Assembly: GCF_910589235.1 (NCBI RefSeq)
Contig: NW_025813595.1
Location: forward strand, 744,001-808,000
DNA from: Vespa crabro
Taxonomy: Eukaryota > Arthropoda > Insecta > Hymenoptera > Vespidae
Length of the DNA stretch: 64,000 nucleotides
Reading direction: 5' to 3'
In this document: positions 14,833 to 28,488 of the stretch, piece after piece
Layout of the letters: each line of letters opens with the position of its first letter
Position numbering within the stretch: the stretch's first letter is position 1
The notes under the pieces: generated by a model
Seen by the model: only the letters and a program-made list of their open reading frames with translations
The model's database searches: none
What the model was told of the DNA's origin: nothing
Made by a program: the position numbers and the translations under genes

Positions 14833-15106
14833 AATAATAATAACAATAATAACGATAATGTCGATAATAACGAAAATACTAATAACCATAATAACGATAA
14901 TAATAATAATAAGAATGACGATAATAACGATAATAACGATAATAGCGATTGTAATGACAATAAAGACAATAATAAGAATAATAATAATAATAATAACGGT
15001 AATAATAATAATATTAATAACGATAATTACATTAACAATGATAATAGTAATAATGACGTTAATAGTAATAATCGTAATAAAGATATTAGCGATAATATCA
15101 ACAATA

Positions 15107-15160
15107 ATAATAATAATAATAATATGAATATATTATTATTATTATTATATAATAATAATA
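15107..15160. repeat. AT foldback: 19-bp perfect hairpin overlapping a 24-bp palindrome
   Basis: An AAT tract ending at 15125 is followed by GAAT and then by an ATT tract. 15107-15125 and 15130-15148 are perfectly complementary over 19 bp with a 4-base loop. The ATT tract is in turn followed by AAT units, giving a second perfect palindrome at 15137-15160 centred on TATA. The homologous place in F1 copy 2 (about 31130-31160) has no ATT tract, so this arose after duplication. Confidence 0.9.
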
Positions 15161-15640
15161 TAATAATGATAATAAAAATAATAACTATAATAACGATAAT
15201 AACAATGAAAATAATAGTAATAATAGATATATTAAAGATAGTAAGGATTATAAAGATTATAATATTATTAATAATGACGGTAAATACGATACTAGCGAAA
15301 ATAATATTAATAATATTAACGTTAATAGGTATAATTACTATATAAAAGTTAATAGTAATAGCAATAATAATAATAATGATAATAACGATAATAATAATAG
15401 CAATAATAACGATTTTTAATGTTAAGAATGATAATAATAATAACATTTATAACCATTATAACATTATCAACGATAATAATAATAATGACGTTAATAATAA
15501 TAATCATAATAAAGATATTAACAATAATTTCAACAATAATAATTCTAAAAATAATAATAATAATAATAGTAACCACAAGAACGATAATATCCATAATAAC
15601 GATTATAATACTAACGATAGTAACGATAATAAGGATAATA

Positions 15641-15849
15641 ACAATAATAATATTAACGATAATATCTACATTATTGATAATATTAACAACGATAATAAAA
15701 TTAATAAAAATAAATATAATAACAATAATAACGATAATATCGATAATAACGATAATAACAACAAAAATAGTATTAATAATTACATTAATAACATAATAGG
15801 CATATTAAAGATTTTAACGATAATAATAATAACGATAATAACAATAATA
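15641..15849. repeat. Degenerate triplet DNA between F1 and F5
   Basis: Asn/Asp-register triplets with no landmark. The F1 match to the 31 kb copy is lost just before this stretch. Confidence 0.65.
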
Positions 15850-16680
15850 TAGATAATATTAATATCAATATTTACGATAATTTCGATATTAATAATTGTA
15901 ATAATAACAATAACAACGATCATAAAGATGATAGCGACTATTATAATAACGATAATACCAATATTAATAATAACAATATTATTGTTAGTAACAATAATAA
16001 TGATAACGATGTTTATAATAGTAATAATAATTACGATTATAACGTTACTAACGATATTAACGAAAATATTAATAACATTTGTAACGTTTACAACGAAAAA
16101 AAAAAATAATAATAATAATAATAACGAAAGTAAAGATAATAACAATAATAATAATAATAATAATAGTGATAATATCGATTATAAAGATAATATTAACGAT
16201 AATATCAGTCATAATATTAATAGTAATAACATTAAAAACGATAATAACGATAATAAAGATAATAACAGTAATAATAATAATAATATTAATATCAATAATA
16301 ACAATAATAATGTTAGTAACGATAATAACGATAATAAAAATAATAACCATAATAACGATAATAATAACATTATTACTAATTACAATATTAATGATAATAA
16401 CGGTAATAAAAACAACAATAACAACGATATTAACGAAAAAAGTGTAAGCAATTGTAACGAAAATAACGATAACAACTTTAATAATAATAGTAATAATAGC
16501 AAAGGTAAATATGATAACGGTGACTACTATAATATTAATAATAATAATAATGATATTAACGATAATACTGATGATAATAATACTAAAAATAACGATAATA
16601 ACAATAATAATGAAAATCATATGAAAGATAATAACGATAATAATTATAATATTAATAAAGATATCATCTATATTAACAAG
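15850..16680 (+). repeat. Block F5, copy 1
   Basis: Landmarks shared with 26410-27200 are GATATTAATAATTGTAATAA (15887), TAGTAACAATAATAATGATA (15985), GATGTTTATAATAGTAATAA (16009) and the ACGAAAATATTAATAACATT stretch (16059). An 11-A run at 16096-16106 marks a register slip; the 26 kb copy has ACGATAATAAACAT at this place. The right end is vague. Confidence 0.7.
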
Positions 16681-17189
16681 AATAACGATAATAACGATAA
16701 TAACGATAATAATTAAAATCATATTAAAGATAGTAACGATAGTAGCAACAATAAAATAATAATATTAATAACAATAATAACAATAATAACGATAATAGCA
16801 ATAATAATTATAACGATATTAACGATAATGTCGTGAAAAATAATAACAATATTACCGATAATATCGATAATAATAATAGTAACAATAATAATAATAAGGA
16901 TAATAAAGATGATAGCGATTATAATAATAACGATAAAAAGATAACAAACGGCAATAATGATAATTGCAATATTAACGATAATAATGGTAATAAGAATAAC
17001 AATAATGACGATATTAAAGAAAATAGTAATAACAATAATAACGATAACAAAGATAATAACATTAATAATATTAATAATAATATCGAAAGTAGGTATAATA
17101 ACGATGCCATCAATAATAATAATAAAAATAAGAATGATAATATAGATAATAACGATAATAGTAACACTAATAATGACGATAATAACGAT
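16681..17189. repeat. Degenerate triplet DNA, no block assigned
   Basis: AAT/AAC/GAT sequence without a gene or a recognised landmark. Confidence 0.7.
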
Positions 17190-17539
17190 AACAATATAAA
17201 CGATAATGAAGGTATAATAATAATAATAACGATAATAACGACAAATACGATAATAACGGTATTGATAATAACGATAATAACGTTAATAACGTTAATAATA
17301 ATGGTACTAATAACAAAAATAGTAACAATAACAATAATAACGATAATAACGATAATATTAATAACGATAATAACTACAATAAAGATAATAATAATAATAA
17401 TTATTACGATAAGTTGATAATAGCGATAATAACGATAATAATAATTATAATTAATACGATAAACAAACTAATAACTATAATAATTATAGTAATTATAGGT
17501 AATTATTAGCATAAACACGATAATAATGATATTAATGAC

Positions 17540-17545
<6 letters not shown>
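17190..17545 (+). repeat. Block F2, 5'-terminal fragment
   Basis: ACGATAATGAAGGTATAATA (17201) matches 5410 and 58479. GTTAATAACGTTAATAATAA, and later AAACACGATAATAATGATAT at 17513, follow in the same order as 5500-5740 and 58560-58805. Beyond about 17545 the F2 match stops, so only the first 350 bases of the block are present. Confidence 0.7.
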
Positions 17546-17571
<26 letters not shown>

Positions 17572-18843
17572 CTTTAATAACGATATTTACGATAATATCG
17601 ATAATAATAATAGTAATAATAACGATAATAACGATTACAATGGCATTAATAATAATAATTATAAGATTAATAAAAATAATAATAATTTTAACAATATTTA
17701 CGCTAATGCCGATGATAATAACAATAATAACGATAACAATGATGACAAAAATAATAATAAAAATATCAATAATAAAGTTAATTACGATAATAATGATAAT
17801 AATAATAATATTAATAACAACAAATTTCCGTATTAAAGATAATAACGATAATAACGATAATGAGGATAATAATAATAACGATAAAATTGATGGAACAGTA
17901 ATAACGATAATAACGATAATAATAATAATAATAAAAACGTTAATATTTATAACAACGATAATAACGAATATAATGAAATAATATATAACGATAATTACGT
18001 TACTAACGATAAAAATAATTGCAATAATAAAGGTACTAACAATAATAATAACAAAAGAAGGAACAATGATACGGATAATAACGATATGAACGATATTAAT
18101 AATAACGATAATGACAATAATAATAATAATAATGATAATAACGTTAGTAACGATAATATTATTAAGTATGAATACGATTATAATGATATTAACGATAACA
18201 GCAATAATAATAATAATAACATTAATAAGGATAATAAGGGTAGTATTGATAATTATAATAAAAATATTAACGATAATATCGATAACAATAATAATAATAA
18301 TAACAATGATAACGATAATATAGATTATAACCATATTAATAATAACAATGATAACGTTAACATTAATAATAATAATAACGATAATAACGACAAAAATATA
18401 ATAAACATAATAATAACAAAAATAACGTTAATAACGACAATAATTATAATAATAACTTTGATAATAAAAGTAATAACGTTAATAACGACAATAATTATAA
18501 TAATTATATTGATAATAACTATAATAACGAAAATAATAAAAATAATGATATTAATAACGATATAGACAAACATAACCATAATAATAGTACTAATAATAAC
18601 AATAATATCAATAAAGGTGTAAAGAACGTAATTGCCGAAAATATTAATAACAATAATAAGGAAAATAACGATAATAGCGATAATAATGATAATATCGATA
18701 CTAATAATTGTAATAATAACAATATTAACGGTAATAAGAATTATAATATTGACCATAATAACGATTATAACGTAAATAACGATAATAAAAGTAACAATAA
18801 TATTGATAATAACGATAATACCGATAATAAAGATAAAAATAAA

Positions 18844-18891
<48 letters not shown>

Positions 18892-21269
18892 GATAATAGC
18901 TATAATGAGGAAAATTATAAAAAATATATAAAAATAATACTAACGATATAAACGAAAATAACCATAATAATAGAACATATAACAATAATAACATTAATAA
19001 TGTGAATAACGATAATAACGATAGTAAAATATCGATAATAATGATAATATTAATATTAATAATAACAATATTTATGATAATAAAGATAATAAAATTAATA
19101 ATAAAAACAATAATACAGGTAACAATGACAATAATGATAACGATAATAATAATTAAGATAATGACGATAATAATAATAATAATAATCACGATAATTAGTA
19201 TAATAAAGATAATAATAGTAGTAATAATAAAAATAACTAATTATATCAATAAAAATAATAATAATGATAATAATAATGACAATAATAACGATAACGATGG
19301 AAATAATGATAATGACGATGACATTAATAGTGGTAAAAACTATAATAACGATAATAACGGTAATAATAATGACAATATTCAAAGATAATAAAGGTAATAA
19401 AGATAATAATATTAACGATAATAACGACAAGTTTAACAATAATAATACCGATAATAACATTAATAACGATAATAGCAGTAATAGTAATACTAATAACAAT
19501 AATAACGATAATAAATATAATAACAATATTAATAATGGCGACAATAACGAAAATAGCAATAATCTTAATTACTATAATGACTATAATAATGATAATACTA
19601 ATAACAATAATAACGATAATAAAGATAATAACCTTACTAACGATAATAATGATATCAATATTAACGATAACACCGAAAATAATAATAATAATAAAAAAAA
19701 TAATAATAATAATAAAAATGAGGATAATATCGATGACAACGAAAATAATATTAGTCAATATAGTATCGATAATAACAATAATACAGAAAATAACGTTATT
19801 CACGTTAATGTCGATAATAATAATGACAAATATAACGGTAATAAAGTTAAAAGCAATAATAAAAATAACAATAATAACAATAATAAAGGTATTAACGATA
19901 ATAATAACAGTAATTATAATAAAGATAATAACGATATTTAGGATAATAACGATAATTACGATAATAATTATAAAAAGAGTAATTATAACAACGATGATAT
20001 CGATAATGACGATAATAATATGTATAATAAATATAATAATATAGATAATTCCGAAAATAATCATAACTATATTAACGATAATAACGATAATAACGATAAT
20101 GATAATAATAAAGAAAATAACGCAATTAACGATAATAGCGATAATAATAATAAAAATAACAACGATAAAAACAATATTAATAATAACAATAATAAAATAG
20201 ATAATAAGGATAATAAAAATAAGAACGATAATAGCAATAACAATAACAACAATAATAACGATAATTACGTTAATAATGTTTATAATAAGAAAGGTAATAA
20301 TAATTATAATATTCATAATAATTATAATATCGATAATAAGGAAAGTAACAGTAATAAGTGTAATATTATGAACGATAATAACGATAATAACGACAATGAC
20401 GATAATAATAATAACTATAATAACGATAATAACGATAATAATGATAATAACGATAACAATAATAAGAATAATAACAATAATAATAATATTAACAATAATG
20501 AGGATAATATAGGTAAAAAAACAATAATGACGATAACAATATTAATAATAATAATATTAGCAATAACAACGATAACAACGATGTTATTTATAAATATAAT
20601 AGCAATAATATCGATAAAATCGATAATAATAACAATAATAACTATAATAACGATAATAATAATAGTAATAATAAATATGATAACAAAAATAACGATAGTA
20701 ACGATAATAACGACAGTAATAATAACAATAATAACGATGATATGGATAATAATGGTAATAGCGATAATAATAGTAACAATAATAGCGATGATAACAATAT
20801 TAACGATAATAAGCATTATGATAATAATAATAAGAACGATAAAACCGATAATAACGAAATTAACGATAATGACGATAATAATAATAATATTAACAACGAT
20901 ATTATATATAATAACGAAAACATCGAGAATAATAATAAAAATAATATCGATAATAGCGATAATAACGATATGAAAATTAATAATAATATCGATAATTGCG
21001 ATAATAACGATAATAACAATATTAATAGTAATAAATATTTGGAAAATATCGATAATAAGGATAATAATAATAAAGATAATAACGATAAAAACGACAGTAA
21101 CTATAATAATAATAACAATCAGAACGATAATAACGAAAATAACAATAGTGACGATAATAAAGAAAATAAAAATAATAATAATAGCGATAATAACTATAAT
21201 ATCGATAATAATTATGACGAAAATAACGACAATAAGGATAAATACGATAACATCGAAAATAATAATAGC
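17546..21269. repeat. Degenerate triplet DNA, no block assigned
   Basis: Nearly 3.7 kb of AAT/AAC/GAT DNA. It holds a pure AAT tract at 18844-18890. Long frames, for example 19264-19941 (Asn/Asp) on + and 20415-21665 (Ile/Val) on -, have no features beyond composition. No gene or RNA was seen. Confidence 0.75.
18844..18890 (+). repeat. Pure (AAT)n microsatellite, about 15 units
   Basis: An uninterrupted AAT run of about 47 bases, one of the longest perfect tracts in the window. It fits recent local slippage. Confidence 0.9.
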
Positions 21270-22340
21270 AATAATATCGATAATATCAATAATGACGATA
21301 ATAATAATAATAATAATAACAAGGATAATAACGATAATTTCGATAATATTGATATTAACAATAATGATAAATATAATAATAACGATAATAATAATAATAA
21401 CGATATTAATAATAATATTAACACTAAAAACAATAATAACGATAATAACAATAATAATGATAGCATTACAAACAATAATATCTATATTAACGATAAATAC
21501 GATAATAATTATAACAATAATATCGATAATAACGAACAGAAATATAATAATATTAACAATAATATTGATGGGAACGATGTTAATGATAATTATAATAATT
21601 ATATAATGATAATAAGGATTATAAGAATAAAAACGAATAAAACTATAAATAAGTAATAACGGCAATTATAATAATAATAATAACGATAATGACGATAATA
21701 ACGGTAATGACCATAATAACGATTATAATAATAACGATATTAACAATAATACGGATATTAATAATAACAAGAATACTAAAGACAGTAACAATAATAATAA
21801 TAGTAATACTAATGTTAATAACGTTATAAACGATAATAACGATAATAATAATGAAATTAATAACGATAATAGCGATAATATGGATTATAATACTAACAAT
21901 AAAATAGATAATAAGGATATTAAAGATAACAATAATAAAATTAAATACGATAATAACGACGATAGTAATAATAATAATAACCATAATAATGATAATAAAG
22001 ATATTAATAATAATAATAACAATAACATTAATAACGATAATAACGGTTATAATGTAAATAACCATAATAAAGATAAAACTATATTAAATAATAACTATAA
22101 TAACTAATTAATAACTAAAATAAAGATTTTAACAATAAGAATAATAATAAAAGTAGAGATATTAATGTTATTAACGATAATAATAATAATAGTAACAATA
22201 GTAACGAAAATGAGGAGAAAAACGATAATAATAATAACGATAATAACAATAATAGTAATAATAATAATACCTAGAGTAACAATAATAACGATAATGACAA
22301 TAATAATAATTATAATATTAAAGATTAAAACGATAATTAC
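21270..22340 (+). repeat. Block F3, copy 1
   Basis: Shared in order with 40545-42020: ACAAGGATAATAACGATAAT (21319), AATGATAGCATTACAAACAA (21456), AAGGATTATAAGAATAAAAA (21613), TAACGGCAATTATAATAATA (21656), ATGGATTATAATACTAACAA (21879) and ATACCTAGAGTAACAATAAT (22268). A more diverged version lies inside units A (47100-48000) and B (54750-55600). There is no coding signal. Confidence 0.8.
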
Positions 22341-22415
22341 GTTAATAACGAAATAATAATAAAATTAATACTATAAATACGATAATAAAGACAATTATAA
22401 TAAAAATATAAACGT

Positions 22416-22436
22416 ATATAGAGATAACAACTATTT
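22416..22436. repeat. HP2 hairpin, imperfect copy
   Basis: ATATAG and CTATTT are separated by 9 bases, so five of six stem positions pair. The sequence just after it, TTTCAAAGATAATAA, is shared with the other HP2 copies at 42717, 46575, 54192 and 61276. Confidence 0.6.
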
Positions 22437-23529
22437 CAAAGATAATAATTATAACAATAATAACGATAAAAACGATATTAACGATAATAAAAATAATACT
22501 AATGATAATAATAATGCAAATAATAATAAAAATAACAATAATAACGATAATAACAATAATAATAAAAAGAATAATAACGATAATATTGATAATAACGATA
22601 ATAATAGTAACAATAAAACGATATTAACATAATCAACGATAAAAACAATAATGACGTTAATAATAATAATCATAATGAAGATATTAACGATAACATCAAC
22701 AATAATAATTATAAGAGTAATAATAATAGTAACAATAATAACTATAATATCGATATTAACGATAATAACAATAACGATAGTAACGATAATATCGATAAAA
22801 CTAATAACAATATTATTGATAATATCGATAATAATAATAATAATAACGATAAAATCGCTAATAACGATAATAAGGATAATATCGATTATAAGGAAGATAA
22901 TAATTACGATAATGACGGTAATAATAATAATAATAAAGATAATAACGATAATTACGATAATGACGAAAATATTAATAAAGATAATAACGTTAATAACGTA
23001 AATAGCGATAATAATAATAGTAATAAGAACAATAATAACGATAATAACGATTATAATGATAAGAACGATAATAATAGTAGTAATAATAACAATATTAAAA
23101 ATAATAAGTAAAATAACGATAATAACGATAATGAAAATAATAATAATAGTAATAATAATAAAGATAATTACGATTTTAACGATAATAATAATAGTAATAA
23201 TAAAAAAATAACAATTATATCGATAATAACGATAACATCGTTATTAATAATAACGATAATATCGACAATAAAAATAATAATATCGATAATAAAGATAATA
23301 ACGACAATAATAATAATAAAAATAAAAAAAAAATAATAATAATAATAATATCGATAATAACAATAATAGCGAAAATAATAATATTTATAATAACAATAAT
23401 AACAAATAGAACGATAATAAGGATAATAAAAAATACGATAAATAAGATAATATCGATAATAATATTAACAATATTAACGGTAATATTGATAATAATTATA
23501 ACAATATTAACGATAATATCGATAATAAT
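22437..23529. repeat. Degenerate triplet DNA with one copy of box D
   Basis: AATGACGTTAATAATAATAA at 22652 is box D, also found at about 15052, 15486, 31078, 31507 and 61553. A near-palindrome lies at 23237-23257 (ATCGTTATTA, A, TAATAACGAT). No gene was seen. Confidence 0.7.
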
Positions 23530-24792
23530 AATAACATATTAGCGATAATATCTATAAAAATATTAATAATAATAATAACGATAATAATGAAAAATAACGA
23601 TATTAGTAATATTAATAATGAAGATAATTACGATAATAACGATAATAACGATATTCACGATAATAATAATTACAATTATAACGATAATAACGACAATAAT
23701 GATAATAAGGAAAATAATAATAATAATAATAATAATAAAAACGATAAAAATGATAATAATACTTACAATAATAATGATAATAAGAATAATAACGATATTA
23801 ACTATAATAAAATTAATAACTATATTTACGTTAACAACGGTAATGATATTAGGAATAAGAGCGATAATAACGATAATTACGTTAATAATAGTAATAACAT
23901 TATTAACGATATAAACGATGATAACGATAATAATAATAACGGTAATGACAATAATAATAATAGTAATAACGATAATAATTATAATAACGTTTTTAATAAT
24001 AACAATATTAACGGCATTATTAATAATAATATTAATAAAGATAAGAGCAATAATAATAATTGCAATAACATTAGTAACCATTATGACGAAAATAACGATC
24101 ATGACGATGACTATAATAACGATTATTACGATAATAACGAATATAATAAAAACGATAGTATCGTTAATAGTAATCATAATACCGTAAAATCGATAATAAA
24201 TTTAATAATAATTAAAATAATATCGATAATAACAATAATAACGAAAATTATAATATTAATAACAACAATAATAACAATAATAACGATAATAATGATAATA
24301 ATAAATACGATAAAATCGTTAATATCGATAATAATATTAACAATATTAATTGTAATATCGATAATAAAATTAAAAATATTAATGATAATATCAATAATAA
24401 AAATAACATTATTAACGATAATATCTATAAGCATAAAAATAATAATAATAATAGTAATAACGATAATAATGATAATAAAAGTTGTAATATTAACAATAAT
24501 AACAATAATAGCGGTAATAAGGCAATTAACGATAATAACGATATTTTAATAACCATATTAACAATAATAACGATATTATCGATGATAACAAAAACAATAA
24601 TAACGATAATATCGATAATAATAATAATATTATTAACGCTAACATCGATAATAGTAATAATTATAATAACATTAATAACGATAATATCGATAATAACGAT
24701 AATAATAATAAAGAAAATAACGATATTAATGATTTTAACGATAATAATAACAGTAATAATATCGATAATAACGATAATAACGATAAAGCGAC

Positions 24793-24825
<33 letters not shown>

Positions 24826-26380
24826 TTCGATATAAAGATAATGACGACAATAATAATAATAAAAATAATATTAACTATAATAACGACAATGACAATAATA
24901 ATCATAGTTAAATTAACAATAATAACAATAATAACGATAATAACGATGATAACGATAAAAATAATATTAACGACATTAATAACTATAATAAATATAATAA
25001 TGATATGGTATTAACGATAATGACGACATTATTAGTAATAGTAATAACGATAAAACGATAATAACAGCAAAAAAATTAATAATAATAAAGATAATAACGA
25101 TAGTATCGAAAATAAAGATAAAAGCTATAATAATAATACTAACAAGAACAATAATAACGATAATAACGATAATAAAAATAATAACAGTAACGATAATACG
25201 ACCATAATAATAACAACAATAAAAATGATAATAACGATAATAAAGATAATAATAGTAGTAATAATAACAATAATAACACTAATAACGTCATAAGCGATGA
25301 TAAGATTATTAACGATAATAACGATAATTATAATAACCATATTAATAATAATAACGATGTTATCAATGATAACAATAACGATAATAACGATAATATCGAA
25401 AATAATGATAATATAATTAACGTTAACATCGATAATATTAATAATAATAATAACATTAATAACGATAATAACGATAACAACGATAATAATAATAATAATA
25501 ATAATAATAGTAATAATAATAACGTTAATTACGTTAATTACTATAATAATATTTGTAATTATAATAATAATAGCAATAATAACAATAATAACGATAATAA
25601 TAAAAACGATTATATCGATAATTTCAATAATAATAATAACAATAATAACGATAATAAAGATAATAAAGATAATAATGATAACGACAATAACGATAATAGT
25701 AATAATAATAATAACAAAAATAACAATAATTACGATAATGACTAAAATAACGATAAAAATAATTACGTTAATAACGATAATAATAATAACAAAAATATTA
25801 ATAAAAACGATAATAACGATATTAACAATAATAATATTAACCATAATAACGATAATTGCTATATTAAAAATAACAATAATCTACGATAGCGTAGATAAAA
25901 ACAACATCAATGATAGGAAAAATAAAGAAAATAAGGATAATAACGATAATAGCGTCAATAATAAATATAATAACGATAATAACGATAATAACAATAATAA
26001 TAATAACGATAATATCGATAATAACGTTATTAATACTAGTAGTAATAACTATATTAACGGTAATAACTATATTTAAGAAATCAGTCGTAACGATAGTATC
26101 GTTAATAATCATAATAATAACAATTATAACGAAAATGAGGAGAATAACGATAGTAATAATAACATTAATAACGATAATAACATTAAAAACGATAATAATA
26201 ATAATGACGTAATAATAATCATTTTAGAGATATTAACGATAATAAAAAAAATAATAATTATAACAATAATAATAATAATAATAGTAACCATAATAACGAT
26301 AATATCTATAATAACGATAGTAATAATAACGATAATGACGATAACAATATTAATAAAAACGATACTAACGATAATTACGA
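23530..26380 (+). repeat. Diverged copy of the first half of the 7.6-kb unit (F2, C, HP1, F4)
   Basis: F2 landmarks run from GATGATAACGATAATAATAA (23918) through CATAATACCGTAAAATCGAT (24175) to TAGCGGTAATAAGGCAATTA (24509). These are followed by the block C landmark ATGGTATTAACGATAATGAC (25004), AAGATTATTAACGATAATAA (25301), HP1 (25879-25896) and ACGATAGTATCGTTAATAAT (26089). The order equals 42905-46200 in unit A. Compared with A, part of F2 between about 43560 and 44000 is missing, including the CGGTATAAT box and AATGATTTAAATAAGATATT. No gene was found. Confidence 0.8.
25879..25896. repeat. HP1 hairpin, best copy
   Basis: ATCTACG and CGTAGAT form a perfect 7-bp stem around ATAG. The copies in units A and B keep the outer 6-bp stem with changed loops. 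It could form a small stem-loop in DNA or RNA. No terminator-like T-run follows on the + strand. Confidence 0.8.
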
Positions 26381-26409
26381 AATAAGTAGAATAATAAAAG
26401 TAATAAAAA

Positions 26410-27200
26410 CAATATTAAAAATAATAAGTATAATAACGATAATAAGTAATATAATAGTAGTAATAATGAAAGTAATAACAATAATAGCCATAAAAACGAT
26501 TTTAATGATAATAATTATAACGACAAAAACGATAATAACAATAATATTAATAACATTATTTATGATAATATCGATATTAATAATTGTAATAATAACAATA
26601 ATAACGATTATAACGATAATAGCGATTATAATAAAACGACAATAACGATAATAATAATAATAATATTATCGTTAGTAACAATAATAATGATAAGGATGTT
26701 TATAATTGTAATAATAATAACGATTATAACGATAATAACGATAATAGTGATAATAACGATAATAATTACATTAATAAAAGGAACAATAATAACGATATTA
26801 ACGAAAATATTAGTAACAATTGCAACGTTAACAACGATAATAAACATAATAATAATAATAATAATAATAATAACGAAAGTAAAGGTAACAACGTTAACAA
26901 TAATAACAATAATAGCGATAATATCGATTATAATAATACCGATAATATCGATATTAACGATAATAATAATAATATTAATAAAGATATTAAAAATAATTTC
27001 AATAATAACAATATTAATAGTAGAAATAATAACAATAATAACGATAATAAAGATAACAATAATATTATTAACGATAACAATGATAAAATTAATATAAATA
27101 ATAACGATAATAACGATTATAAAGAGAATAATAGTAATATTAATAAAGATAATAACGATATTAACGTTAATACCGTTTATAACGATTATAACGGTAGTAG
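26410..27200 (+). repeat. Block F5, copy 2
   Basis: TAATAATGAAAGTAATAACA (26462) and TAGCCATAAAAACGATTTTA (26487) match 62268-62305. ATTAATAATTGTAATAATAA (26575) matches 15889 and 62389. GATAAGGATGTTTATAATTG (26690) and ACGAAAATATTAGTAACAAT (26801) match F5 copy 1. This copy therefore joins the sequence seen separately at 15850 and 62216. Confidence 0.75.
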
Positions 27201-27964
27201 CGATAATAAATATAATAACGACAATAATAATTATAATAATAATATTAACTATAATTTCGGTCATAATATTTATATTAATAACAATAATAACGAAAATAAC
27301 GATAATAACTATTATAATAATATTAATAATAATAATAATAATGATAACAATAATAAGTATAATAGTAATAATAATAATAACAAAATTAACAATTATATTG
27401 ATGATAAAGGTAATGATAGTAACGATGATAATAATTATAATAATAACTATAATTACGATATTAATAATAGAGAAGATAATAATACTAATTATTACAACCA
27501 TATTAACGATAATAACGATAATAATAATAAAATTAATAACGATAATAACGTTTATAACGATAATAATAATAACAAAAATATCTATTAAAACGGTAATAAC
27601 AAAAATAATAATAACAATAATGACGATAAAAACGGTTATAACGATAATAATAGTAATAATAATGACGAAAATAATGGTAATAAAGCGTAATAATAAATAC
27701 AATAGTAACAATAGTAACAATAGCAATAATAACGATGGTAAAGAAATGGAAGATAATGGTAATCATATTAATTACGAAATTAAGGATAATAACGATAATA
27801 ACGATATGAATAATATAAATATTAATAATACTTATAATAATAATAAAAATAATATCGATAATAAATATAATAACGTTAATAATAATCATAATAATAACAA
27901 TAATATTCATAACAATATTAACGATAATAACGGTAATGACGATAACAATAATAACTATAATTAC
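27201..27964. repeat. Degenerate triplet DNA, no block assigned
   Basis: AAT/AAC/GAT sequence with one less regular patch, GGTAAAGAAATGGAAGATAA at 27737. No gene is supported. Confidence 0.7.
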
Positions 27965-28457
27965 GATAATATCGATAATAATAACAATGAGAAAGTTGAT
28001 AGAAATGATAATAAAAGCGATAATAACGTTAATTACTTTAATAATAATAACAATAATAAAGATAATACCGATATTTACATTAATAACAATAATAATAATA
28101 GCAACAATAACGATAATTAAGAAAATAAAAATTATTATTAAAACGATACTAAGTATAAGAACGATGTCATCAAAAATATTAATAAGAAAAATACAGATAA
28201 TATCGATTATAATAATAAAAATATTAACAATAATAACAATAATAACAATATTAACGATAATAAGGATAATAAAAAAGACGATATTTACGAATATAATGAT
28301 AAAAGAAATATTAATAATACCAATAATATGGATAATATAGGTATCGTCGATAATAATAATAACAATAAAAATGATAATATAGATATTAATATTATCAATA
28401 TTTACGATAATAAGGATAATTTTAATAATAATAATAACGATAATAACGATAATGACG

Positions 28458-28488
<31 letters not shown>

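Larger units (their letters stand above)
11590..15640 (+). repeat. Block F1, long copy 1
   Basis: About 4 kb is colinear with 27965-31660. Matching landmarks include GACGATACTAAGGATAAGAA (11771), GTCATCAAAAATATTACTAA (11794), GAGAAGAATAACGATGATAC (12790), the non-triplet island at 13081-13158, AACTACAAAAAGTCGATAAT (13415), CTATCATTCCTATAATTATA (14103), GATGGGAAAGATTATGAAGA (14255) and TTTTTAATGTTAAGAATGAT (15413). The offset to the second copy drifts from about 16375 at the left to 16021 at the right, so indels have accumulated. Relative to copy 2 it has an extra 102-bp repeat unit, about 130 extra bases near 13300-13420, and a foldback at 15107-15148. There is no coding signal. Confidence 0.85.

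Noticed and set aside
19264..19941. Asn/Asp-rich frames resembling the low-complexity tracts of Plasmodium or Dictyostelium proteins
   Set aside because: In those genomes such tracts sit inside recognisable proteins. Here no non-repetitive protein sequence flanks any of them, and stops interrupt them irregularly.
20415..21665. Open frame of 416 codons on the - strand, hydrophobic, Ile/Val-rich; also 26626-27726, 9102-10118, 5390-6346
   Set aside because: It looks like membrane segments by hydrophobicity alone, but ATT/ATC/GTT triplets are simply the complement of AAT/GAT/AAC. There are no loops, charges or conserved residues.
25879..25896. HP1 as an intrinsic transcription terminator
   Set aside because: The stem is only 6-7 bp and A-rich sequence follows on the + strand. 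Upstream T-runs for the - strand are also lacking, and there is no gene to terminate.
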